A DNA stretch of 11,380 nt, taken from CAZYMF01 sp964648215 (GTDB lineage: Bacteria; Desulfobacterota; Binatia; HRBIN30; JACQVA1). The translations under genes and the position numbers were made by a program. Positions 1 through 5,648 of the stretch are shown here, piece by piece. Within the stretch, counting starts at the first letter, position 1. The number at the start of each line of letters is the position of its first letter. The notes below the pieces were generated by a model. The model saw only the letters and a program-made list of their open reading frames with translations. It did not search any database and was not told the DNA's origin. The stretch is taken from NCBI GenBank assembly GCA_964648215.1, contig CAZYMF010000165.1, positions 1-11,380 of the forward strand, in the 5' to 3' direction.

Positions 1-19
1 AGAAGAGAAAATCGACAGT

Positions 20-37
20 CTCCTCTGGGAGAGGGAG
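20..37 (-). terminator. possible weak terminator hairpin after the glycosyltransferase
   Basis: Read on the minus strand, just past the stop codon of the glycosyltransferase, CTCC-CTCT and AGAG-GAG form a 7-bp stem with one bulged base and a CCC loop. A T-rich patch follows about ten bases later rather than directly, so this is a poor intrinsic terminator. It may instead be a copy of a CTCCCTCT-type dispersed repeat. Nothing else is visible between the window edge and the gene. Confidence 0.3.
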
Positions 38-43
38 CAAGCA

Positions 44-724
44 CTAGATCACGCGCAGGATCAGACCGACCACGACGAAAATGATGCGCACGGTGTCGAC
101 GAACGGTCGATAGTGGCTGACGCGCTCGTCGACGGGCGGGTAGTAGGCGTGCACCGGTACCGAACGAATCGGGATGCCGGCGCGGGCGGCGCGGATCAGC
201 ACCTCGGTTTCGAACGCGAAGTGGCCGGCGCGGCAGTCGAGGGCGAGGGTGGCGGGTAGGGGGTAGACGCGAAAGCCCGACTGCGTGTCGGGCAGGGTCT
301 GGCCGCAGGCGATCTCCACCCAGCGGTTGGCGAAGCGATTGCCGAAGAGCTTGAGCGGCGCCACCGCACCCGGCTCGATCTCCCGCGCCCCGATCACCAG
401 AGCTTGCGGCGTGGCATCCGCCGCTCGCAGCAGCGCGGGGATCTCGTCGCCGAGGTGCTGGCCGTCGCCGTCCATCGTCAACACGCGCTCGCAGCCGCGG
501 CGGCCGAGCTCCTGCATGCCGCTCTGCAGGGCCGCACCCTTGCCGCGATTGGTCTCGTGCCGCAGCACCTCGGCGCCCGCGTCGCCGGCGCGATCGGCGG
601 TCTCGTCGGCCGAGCCGTCGTCCACCACGAGCACAAAAGGAGCGTGGGCACGCGCCGCGCGTACCACCCGGGCGATCGTCCGCTCGCAGTTGAACGCCGG
701 GATCAGGATCGCCAGGTCCGCCAT
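44..724 (-). CDS. family 2 glycosyltransferase (polyprenyl-phosphate sugar synthase-like)
   Basis: A GT2 enzyme of the DPM1/polyprenyl-phosphate glycosyltransferase type, which would move a sugar from a nucleotide donor to a lipid-linked or membrane acceptor on the cytoplasmic face. Seen in the 226-residue product: an N-terminal Rossmann-like strand (ADLAILIPAFN, 2-12), the nucleotide-binding DDGSADET (35-42), NRGKGAAL (59-66), the metal-binding DxD within DGDGQH (85-90), and the GT2 signature DTQSGFR (146-152). The last 16 residues are hydrophobic (IIFVVVGLILRVI) and may sit in the membrane; there is no full set of C-terminal TM helices. I start at ATG 724, whose product begins directly with the family's first strand. 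An in-frame TTG at 763 would add 13 residues but falls inside an inverted repeat and has no Shine-Dalgarno. It is divergent from the acyltransferase at 820, so a shared envelope-lipid role is possible but inferred. Acceptor and sugar cannot be told from sequence. Confidence 0.9.
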   Translation of the reverse strand: MADLAILIPAFNCERTIARVVRAARAHAPFVLVVDDGSADETADRAGDAGAEVLRHETNRGKGAALQSGMQELGRRGCERVLTMDGDGQHLGDEIPALLRAADATPQALVIGAREIEPGAVAPLKLFGNRFANRWVEIACGQTLPDTQSGFRVYPLPATLALDCRAGHFAFETEVLIRAARAGIPIRSVPVHAYYPPVDERVSHYRPFVDTVRIIFVVVGLILRVI

Positions 725-749
725 TGCGCGAGCCAGGCTCGCCTCCCCG

Positions 750-775
750 CCCGGGCCTGTCAATCCCGGCCCGGG
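750..775. repeat. perfect inverted repeat between divergent genes
   Basis: CCCGGGCC (750-757) and GGCCCGGG (768-775) are perfect complements, 8 bp, around a 10-base centre. The repeat lies between the divergent glycosyltransferase (ATG at 724) and acyltransferase (GTG at 820), so it could be an operator or a hairpin in either leader. A second short inverted repeat, GCGAGCC-A-GGCTCGC (729-743), lies directly upstream of the glycosyltransferase ATG. The regulatory role is inferred from position only. Confidence 0.4.
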
Positions 776-819
776 ATGGGCATTTCACCTCGGCCCGCGG
801 CTGTGTTACCTGACCGCCC

Positions 820-1809
820 GTGCCATACTCATCCTCGGTGGTCTCCCGGGTCGGACAGGCCTTGCGCTTCGATGGTCTGTGGTGGCGGAAATTCGCCTAC
901 CTCGGCTGCGTCTACGGCCCGGAGTGGTGGAAGCGCTACTCGCCGCCGGCGATCGCCGCGATCATTTTTTCGCTGGTCGGACCGAACCGGCGCGGCGCCA
1001 TCGCCAACCTGCAACGAGTGCTGGGCACGAACGACCGCGCCGCCCGGGCCGCGCTGCGCATGTTCGCCGAGTTCGCCCACTGCTTCACCGAGACCATGGA
1101 GTACTACGGGCCGCGCCCGCGCCCGCTCCGGCTCGACGTACCCGAGCAGGACGTGTTGGCGGAGTCGCTGCGCGAGGGCCGGGGAGCGGTCGTGGTCACC
1201 GGCCACTTCGGCAATTGGGACATCGCCGCCAAGACCCTGCGCGAGTACGACCGCCCGATCAACGTCGTCATGGGGCGGGAGATCAACGAGACGACGCAGG
1301 AGTACGTGCGCGCCGCCCGCGAGCACGTCGGCGTGCGGGTGATCTTCTCGGACAGCTCGGTGTTCTCGTCGCTCAACATGATCCGTGCCCTGCGGCAGAA
1401 CGAGATCGTCGCCATTCAGCTCGACCGCATGCTCGGGCCCGGCGGCGCGCGTCTCGTTCCCTTCTTCGGGGCTCCGGCACCCTTTCCCTCGGGCCCGTTC
1501 GTCCTGGCGCGGCTTTCCGGCGCTCCGGTGATCCCGGTCTTCATCCCCCGGCTCGGCACGCGTCACTACCAGGTGCGCATGAGCAGCCGCTACACGTTGG
1601 CGCGCGAGGCGCGCGACAGCCACGCCCTCGAGCGCGCCATGGCCGACGTCGTCGCCGAGTTCGAGGCGGTGGTGCGCCAGTTCCCGACGCAGTGGTTCCA
1701 GTTCGCGCCGTTCTGGCCGCCGCACGCGGTGCCGGCGGCAACGGCGCCGACGCGGCCGTTCGCAACCGCGGAGCGGCGCCGCGCCAGCGGCGAGGGTCCG
1801 GGCATCTAG
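820..1809 (+). CDS. LpxL/HtrB-family lysophospholipid (lipid A-type) acyltransferase
   Basis: A membrane-associated acyltransferase of the LpxL/HtrB (LPLAT) superfamily, which transfers an acyl chain from acyl-ACP or acyl-CoA to a lipid or glycolipid hydroxyl at the inner membrane. Seen in 329 residues: the catalytic HX4D motif as HFGNWD (129-134, His129 and Asp134), preceded by a hydrophobic strand (GAVVVTG); a substrate-loop region AIQLDRML (198-205); the family-typical VPFFGAPAPFPSGP (213-226); and the C-terminal FPTQWFQFAPFW (288-299). An N-terminal hydrophobic stretch (AIAAIIFSLVG, 44-54) suits membrane association. The last 25 residues are low-complexity and probably not part of the fold. 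Length fits the family (about 300). The start is GTG at 820; GTG 838 is an alternative, and neither has a clear Shine-Dalgarno. It is divergent from the glycosyltransferase. True lipid A acylation versus another glycolipid, such as a PIM-like acyltransferase, cannot be settled here. Confidence 0.9.
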   Translation: MPYSSSVVSRVGQALRFDGLWWRKFAYLGCVYGPEWWKRYSPPAIAAIIFSLVGPNRRGAIANLQRVLGTNDRAARAALRMFAEFAHCFTETMEYYGPRPRPLRLDVPEQDVLAESLREGRGAVVVTGHFGNWDIAAKTLREYDRPINVVMGREINETTQEYVRAAREHVGVRVIFSDSSVFSSLNMIRALRQNEIVAIQLDRMLGPGGARLVPFFGAPAPFPSGPFVLARLSGAPVIPVFIPRLGTRHYQVRMSSRYTLAREARDSHALERAMADVVAEFEAVVRQFPTQWFQFAPFWPPHAVPAATAPTRPFATAERRRASGEGPGI

Positions 1810-1840
1810 CAGGACGGGTCGGCCGCGCGATTCGACAGCG

Positions 1841-2083
1841 ATGAAAATCGAGCTCCGCCTGTTCGCCAGCCTGCGCAAGAAGCTGCCGCCGGGGTCACCG
1901 CGCGGGAAGTGCACTCTCGAGCTCGCCGACGGCGCCACCATCGGCGAGGTGCTGGCGCAGATGGGGATTCCGCACAAGAGCGCGCACATCATCCTCGTCA
2001 ACGGCGATCACGATCGCGACTTCGAGCGCGTGCTGCACGACGGCGAGGTGGTGAGCATCTTTCCGCCGGTGGCGGGCGGGTGA
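1841..2083 (+). CDS. stand-alone MoaD/ThiS-family ubiquitin-like sulfur carrier
   Basis: An 80-residue beta-grasp protein of the MoaD/ThiS family. These proteins are adenylated and thiocarboxylated at a C-terminal Gly-Gly and donate sulfur in molybdopterin, thiamine or tungsten-cofactor related pathways. Seen: the first strand MKIELRLFASLRKKLPPG, the ADGATIGEVLAQMGIP helix segment (29-44), IILVNGDHDRDFERVLHDGEVVSIFPPVAGG at the end with VAGG as the last four residues. The pattern LFASLR plus VSIFPPVAGG is closer to MoaD than to ThiS. No MoaE, ThiG, MoeB or ThiF lies nearby. It follows the acyltransferase by 31 bp and ends 10 bp before the GH5 gene, so it may be co-transcribed with unrelated genes. 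No convincing Shine-Dalgarno precedes the ATG. Sulfur acceptor unknown. Confidence 0.85.
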   Translation: MKIELRLFASLRKKLPPGSPRGKCTLELADGATIGEVLAQMGIPHKSAHIILVNGDHDRDFERVLHDGEVVSIFPPVAGG

Positions 2084-2088
2084 GAGGG
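2084..2088 (+). promoter_or_regulatory. ribosome binding site of the GH5 gene
   Basis: GAGGG-like sequence (GAGGG within TGAGAGGGCAGGTATG) sits five bases before the ATG at 2094 and directly overlaps the end of the MoaD-like gene, whose TGA is at 2081-2083. It fixes the GH5 start and suggests the two genes are read from one transcript. Confidence 0.6.
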
Positions 2089-2093
2089 CAGGT

Positions 2094-3506
2094 ATGCAAA
2101 GAGCGGCGATTGGTTGGGTCCTGCTCGCGCTGCTGAGCGCCTGCGGCGGCGGTTCGGGCACGTCGAGCACCGCGACGCCGACCCTGGAGCCGCTCGCCAT
2201 CCACGCCGCCGCGGCGTGGGTCCGCGACGCCCAGCAGCGCGTGGTGCTGCTGCGCGGCGCCAACTACTCGGGACTGGAGTTCGGCAACTTCCTCGGCCGG
2301 CCGCACGGGCCGGAGAAATCCGACTTCGCCCAGATGGAGAGCTGGGGGTTCAACGTCATCCGGCTGCCCATCGCCTGGAGCTATCTCGAGCCGACGCCCA
2401 ACCAGCTCGACGAGTCCTACCTCACCGACGAGGTCGACCCGGTGGTCGATTTCGCCGCGCGCCACGGCATCCTCGTCGTCCTCGACATGCACCAGTTCGA
2501 GTGGTCGCCGTGCCTTGGCGGCAACGGCGCCCCGGCCTGGGTGTGCGACGGGCACGACTACCCCGACAACGTCAACGGCCAGCAGCAGGCGGCCTGCGAC
2601 TTCTTCCAGGGCGCGGCGGCGCCGGACGGCCGTTCGCTCATGGACCACTTCGTCGACGTCTGGCGTCTGGTTGCCCGCCACTACGCCGGCGACCGGCGCG
2701 TCGCCGGCTTCGATTTCTTCAACGAGCCGACCGCCTTCACCTGCCTGCCCATCGGCACCTTCGAGCACGAGGTGCTCGACCCGTTCTACCGCCGCCTGCG
2801 CGCGGCGGTGCAGAGCGAGGGAGCGGAGCAGACATTCTTCTTCTGCCCGTCGATCACCCGCAACACCGGCCTGCCGACCTTCGTCGAGGACATGGGCCCG
2901 AACGTGGTCTACGCGCCGCACCTGTACACCGAGACCTCCGGGTACCCCAACCTCAAGTACGACGGCAACGCGAGCAGGATCACCGCCGACTACGCGCTGG
3001 CCGCGTCGGAAGCGATGCAGCTCGGCGGCCCGCTCTTCGCCGCCGAGTTCGGCGGCAACACCGAGGTGGCCGGGGGCTATCTGCCGGCGACCGAGCAGTT
3101 TCTCCGCGACAGCCTGGCAGAGCAGGACCGCCGCCTGGTCGGCGGTGCGGTGTGGGCCTACTTCCCGTCGGACAACACTTTCAGCGTCGTCGACGCCGCC
3201 GGCAACGAGAAGGGCGATCTCGTCGACATCCTCGCGCGCCCCTACGCCCGCCGCATCGCCGGCATCCCGACGGCGATGCATTTCGATCCGACGACCAAGG
3301 AGTTCACCTTCTCGTTCGCGAACGATCCCGACAACACCCCGCCCGATCCGACGGAGATCTTTCTCCCCGCCGCCCGCCACTACCCCAACGGCTTCACCGT
3401 CACGGTCACCGCCGGCGACCGCTGGGAGTACGACGACAGCGCCAGCCGCATCCGCCTCTACCGCGGGCCCGCGCACGAGCACGAGATCCGCATCGCCCCG
3501 TCGTAG
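2094..3506 (+). CDS. GH5 family glycosidase, endoglycoceramidase-like lipoprotein
   Basis: A secreted glycoside hydrolase family 5 TIM barrel, most like endoglycoceramidases, which release the whole glycan from glycosphingolipids. Seen in 470 residues: a lipoprotein signal (MQRAAIGWVLLALLSAC, lipobox LSAC with Cys17) and a low-complexity GGGSGTSS linker; LRGANYSG (53-60); GFNVIRLPIAWSYLEP (85-100); DMHQ (131-134); catalytic acid/base Glu211 in FFNEP (208-212); APHLYT (274-279); catalytic nucleophile Glu318 in AAEFGG (316-321); WAYFPSD (354-360). Residues from about 385 form a beta-rich C-terminal domain, as in endoglycoceramidase II. Both catalytic glutamates are present, so the enzyme looks active. 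It follows the MoaD-like gene by 10 bp with a good ribosome binding site. Its TAG stop lies inside the GTAGGG repeat starting at 3503, so its last residues may have been set by that repeat. Glucan-active or sterylglucosidase-type GH5 activities are alternatives. Confidence 0.88.
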   Translation: MQRAAIGWVLLALLSACGGGSGTSSTATPTLEPLAIHAAAAWVRDAQQRVVLLRGANYSGLEFGNFLGRPHGPEKSDFAQMESWGFNVIRLPIAWSYLEPTPNQLDESYLTDEVDPVVDFAARHGILVVLDMHQFEWSPCLGGNGAPAWVCDGHDYPDNVNGQQQAACDFFQGAAAPDGRSLMDHFVDVWRLVARHYAGDRRVAGFDFFNEPTAFTCLPIGTFEHEVLDPFYRRLRAAVQSEGAEQTFFFCPSITRNTGLPTFVEDMGPNVVYAPHLYTETSGYPNLKYDGNASRITADYALAASEAMQLGGPLFAAEFGGNTEVAGGYLPATEQFLRDSLAEQDRRLVGGAVWAYFPSDNTFSVVDAAGNEKGDLVDILARPYARRIAGIPTAMHFDPTTKEFTFSFANDPDNTPPDPTEIFLPAARHYPNGFTVTVTAGDRWEYDDSASRIRLYRGPAHEHEIRIAPS

Positions 3507-3788
3507 GGCACGGCACGCCGCGGCGCACCGGACAGAGCCCGGTGCCACCATATCAACGGCAAGCTCCTCCCTTGGTGGGGCTTTGCCTCAGAATCAGGAC
3601 GACCCTGCTAGCAAGTTGTTCGTTGTTAGGTTGTTGGGGGGAACACACCAACAACCAGCAACGTAACAACCTAACAACCTTCGGGGTGCGTGAGATGGTC
3701 TCGGCCTTTTGGGCAAAGCCCCTTGGTGGCACCGGGCTCTGTCCGGTGCGCCGTTCCAGGATGTAGGGCACGGCACGCGTGCCCCTAC
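3503..3788. repeat. composite palindromic intergenic element flanked by direct repeats
   Basis: This fills the gap between the GH5 and methyltransferase genes, which holds no gene. From the outside in: a 15-base direct repeat GTAGGGCACGGCACG at 3503-3517 and 3763-3777; perfect 30-bp inverted arms at 3521-3550 and 3724-3753; an 11-bp inverted pair GGGGCTTTGCC (3577-3587) and GGCAAAGCCCC (3712-3722); and a 14-bp inverted pair GTTGTTAGGTTGTT (3622-3635) and AACAACCTAACAAC (3665-3678). The inner arm GTTGTTGG (3630-3637) can also pair with CCAACAAC (3648-3655). The right-hand direct repeat continues into CGTGCCCCTAC (3778-3788), completing a near-palindrome, while the left copy is only half of it. 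The centre is visibly richer in A and T than the flanking genes. It may be a MITE-like insertion or a cluster of REP-type repeats; no transposase is encoded. Short open frames inside it are artefacts of the repeats. Confidence 0.8.
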
Positions 3789-3820
3789 AAAACGGGTTCG
3801 GCGGGTGCTATCGAAGCCGG

Positions 3821-4459
3821 ATGAGCTTCATCACGCAGTGGATGGCCCGCCGGCGCGGCGGCATGGCGGCGATGTACGAGGAGTTCATGGCCGGCATGGA
3901 AAAGGCGGGCATGGCGAGCGTCCGCGCGCGGCTGGCCGGGGATCTGCGCGGCCGGGTGATCGAGATCGGCTGTGGCACCGGGTTGAACTTCTCCTACTAC
4001 GACGCGGCGACCGAGGTGACGGCGATCGAGCCGCTCGAGGACTTTCGCCTCTTCGCCGCCGAGCGCGCCCGCGACGCCGCCGCGCGCATCGACGTCCACG
4101 AGGGCGATGCGCAAGCGCTGCCTTTCGCCGACCATAGCTTCGATGCCGCGGTGGAGACCCTCGCCTTCTGCTCGGTGCCCGACGCCGCCAAGGGGCTGCG
4201 CGAGCTGCGGCGCGTGGTGAAGCCGGGCGCGACGGTGCGCTTCTTCGAGCACGTGCGCAGCGAGCATCGCGCCACGGCCCTGGCGCAGGACGTCTTCAAC
4301 CCGCTCTGGTGCTGGCTGTCCGACGGCTGCAACATCAACCGCGACACGGTGGCGATCATCCGTGACGCCGGCTTCGCAATCGAACAGGTCGAGCCGCGGG
4401 AGATCCGCGTGCCGCGGGCGCCGCGGTTCCCGTTTCGCGAGATTCACGCGCGGGCGTAG
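3821..4459 (+). CDS. class I SAM-dependent methyltransferase, METTL7-like
   Basis: A cytosolic or membrane-peripheral class I methyltransferase that uses S-adenosylmethionine. Seen in 212 residues: motif I EIGCGTG (48-54), the acidic end of strand 2 at Glu70, motif II-like EGDAQALPF (94-102), FDAAVETLAFCSVPD (107-121), the post-II segment ELRRVVKPGATVRFFEHV (128-145), and the C-terminal segment FNPLWCWLSDGCNINRDT (159-176). That last block, with an EHVRS motif (143-147), resembles the METTL7/TMT1 group and related bacterial UbiE-like enzymes; substrates in that group include thiols and lipids, so no substrate is named here. I start at ATG 3821. An upstream in-frame GTG at 3779 lies in the palindromic repeat and would add 14 residues unlike the family. 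The TAG stop falls in the 4456-4492 repeat. It converges on the phosphotransferase gene. Confidence 0.85.
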   Translation: MSFITQWMARRRGGMAAMYEEFMAGMEKAGMASVRARLAGDLRGRVIEIGCGTGLNFSYYDAATEVTAIEPLEDFRLFAAERARDAAARIDVHEGDAQALPFADHSFDAAVETLAFCSVPDAAKGLRELRRVVKPGATVRFFEHVRSEHRATALAQDVFNPLWCWLSDGCNINRDTVAIIRDAGFAIEQVEPREIRVPRAPRFPFREIHARA

Positions 4460-4492
4460 CGGCGGGGGGCGCAGGCTGAAGCCTGCGGCTAC
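4456..4492. repeat. REP-like palindrome between convergent genes, possible bidirectional terminator
   Basis: CGCAGGC (4470-4476) and GCCTGCG (4481-4487) form a perfect 7-bp stem with a TGAA loop. Outside it, GTAGC (4456-4460) pairs with GCTAC (4488-4492), with extra G-rich sequence on the left side only. The TAG stop of the plus-strand methyltransferase (4457-4459) and the TAG stop of the minus-strand phosphotransferase (4489-4491) both lie in the outer arms. The fold could end or stabilise both converging transcripts; there is no U run, so it is not a classical intrinsic terminator. It looks like one copy of a dispersed intergenic palindrome. Confidence 0.7.
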
Positions 4493-5553
4493 GGGTCGGC
4501 GAGGACGCGCGCCAGGGTCTGCGAGGCGAGGTTGTCGACGTCCATGCCGCTGTCGGCGGGCAGGTACTCGTAGTGCATGAGCTGCAGGCTGACCCGCGCC
4601 ATGATGGCGGCAAACTTGTAGAGAGCGAGGACCTCGTAGTAGGCGAAGTGGCGCGCCTCGCGACCGGTGAGCGACTGCCAACGGGCGATGGTGGCGTCGC
4701 GGTCGGGGAGCCCCTCGAGCCGGGCGACGCCGAGGCCTTCGCTGAAGCAGCGATCGATCGCGATCCACCAGGCGAGATCCTGCACCGGATCGCCGAGGCG
4801 CGCCATCTCCCAGTCGATCACCGCCGCGCAGGTGGTCCCGGCGAAGATCTGGTTTCCCGGCCGCGAGTCGCCCCAACACAGCGCCACCGGCTCGTCCGCC
4901 GGCCGGTGCGCGTGCAGCCAGACCTGCGCCTTCTCGATCAGCGGATAGCGGCGGCGGTCCACGCCCCAGTCGAGGAACTCGTCGTACTCGCGTAGCTGCT
5001 GCGCCAGCGGCGTCGCGCCGCGTTGCGGCTGATCGAGGAAGGAGAACCCGAGAGCGCGCCAATCCAGCCGGTGCACCCGCGCCATGGCGTCGAGCCCGCT
5101 CCACCACAGCGCTTCCCGCTCCGCGGGCGCGAGATCATGCAGCCAGCCGCCGACGTGATAGGGGGGGTTGTCGGTCGGCACGCGGCCGTCGACCCGGTCC
5201 ATCACGTAGAAGGGCGCGCCCAGCAGCGCCTCGTCCGCCTCGAACCAGCGCATGCGCGGCACCGGGACGTCGGTGTCGCCGAGGGTCTTCATCACACGGT
5301 ACTGCAGGCTCATGTCGTAGTGCGGGAACACCGTGTCGCCCGAGGGCTTGAAGCGCGCCACCAGCCGCTCGTGCCGCGCGCCGGCGCCATCGAGCCAACG
5401 GGCGTCGAACATCAGCGTGTCGCTGGAGAACCCGGTCTCGGACGGCCCCCGCACCTCGTCGATCGCCAGCTCACGGGCGTCGGGCAGCTTGGTCCGCAGC
5501 CACGCGGTCAGCTGGCGCCGCGTCAGGTCGAGATCGCGTCTGGGGGCGGGCAT
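4489..5553 (-). CDS. APH-type phosphotransferase (ACAD10/11-like kinase family)
   Basis: A kinase-fold phosphotransferase of the aminoglycoside phosphotransferase/choline kinase superfamily. Its closest well-known relatives are the kinase domains of ACAD10 and ACAD11, which phosphorylate 4-hydroxyacyl-CoAs during fatty acid catabolism; that substrate is an inference here. Seen in 354 residues: a nucleotide-binding N-lobe with LVARFKPSG (64-72), FYVMDRVDG (115-123), the catalytic loop CWGDSRPGN (226-234, Asp229 and Asn234) and the metal-binding IDWEMARLGDPVQDLAWW (246-263, Asp247). The usual His of the HGD motif is Trp, as is common in this bacterial subgroup, so the enzyme still looks intact. 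The start ATG has a strong GAGGAGA ribosome site seven bases upstream. It is divergent from the WS/DGAT gene, 95 bp away, and not preceded by any aminoglycoside resistance context, so a resistance role is unlikely. Confidence 0.88.
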   Translation of the reverse strand: MPAPRRDLDLTRRQLTAWLRTKLPDARELAIDEVRGPSETGFSSDTLMFDARWLDGAGARHERLVARFKPSGDTVFPHYDMSLQYRVMKTLGDTDVPVPRMRWFEADEALLGAPFYVMDRVDGRVPTDNPPYHVGGWLHDLAPAEREALWWSGLDAMARVHRLDWRALGFSFLDQPQRGATPLAQQLREYDEFLDWGVDRRRYPLIEKAQVWLHAHRPADEPVALCWGDSRPGNQIFAGTTCAAVIDWEMARLGDPVQDLAWWIAIDRCFSEGLGVARLEGLPDRDATIARWQSLTGREARHFAYYEVLALYKFAAIMARVSLQLMHYEYLPADSGMDVDNLASQTLARVLADP

Positions 5554-5560
5554 GTCACTG

Positions 5561-5567
5561 TCTCCTC
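5561..5567 (-). promoter_or_regulatory. ribosome binding site of the phosphotransferase gene
   Basis: On the minus strand GAGGAGA precedes the ATG at 5553 by seven bases. It is one of the best Shine-Dalgarno matches in the window and fixes this start. The 5554-5648 gap should also contain promoters for both divergent genes; I see no convincing -35/-10 pair in it. Confidence 0.7.
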
Positions 5568-5636
5568 GATCCGGCAGCGCACCCTAGTCGATCGAGCGCC
5601 ACCGGAAAAGGCTTGCACTCGTTCCGAGATTCCGCT

Positions 5637-5640
5637 GAGG
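5637..5640 (+). promoter_or_regulatory. ribosome binding site deciding the WS/DGAT start
   Basis: GAGG within CTGAGG, eight bases before GTG 5649. No comparable site precedes the upstream in-frame TTG at 5613, so the GTG start is preferred. Confidence 0.55.
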
Positions 5641-5648
5641 TCGGCGGC

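Noticed and set aside
758..763. TTGACA on the minus strand, a perfect -35 hexamer, near the glycosyltransferase start.
   Set aside because: No acceptable -10 hexamer lies 16-18 bases downstream, and the site sits in the loop of the 750-775 inverted repeat.
1998..3551. A 517-codon minus-strand open frame opposite the GH5 gene.
   Set aside because: Low-complexity composition without domain motifs, fully opposite a GH5 gene with both catalytic residues.
3553..3771. Short open frames on both strands inside the composite repeat.
   Set aside because: They are produced by the inverted repeats, have no ribosome sites and no recognisable domain.
3785..5107. A 440-codon minus-strand open frame spanning the methyltransferase and part of the phosphotransferase.
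   Set aside because: It is a different frame from the phosphotransferase, with shuffled Arg/Ala/Gly-rich sequence, and runs antisense to the methyltransferase.
4489..5553. Reading the APH-fold protein as an aminoglycoside resistance gene.
   Set aside because: The WGD variant, the IDWE motif and the lipid-gene neighbourhood fit the ACAD10/11-like kinase group; no resistance or mobile-element context is present.
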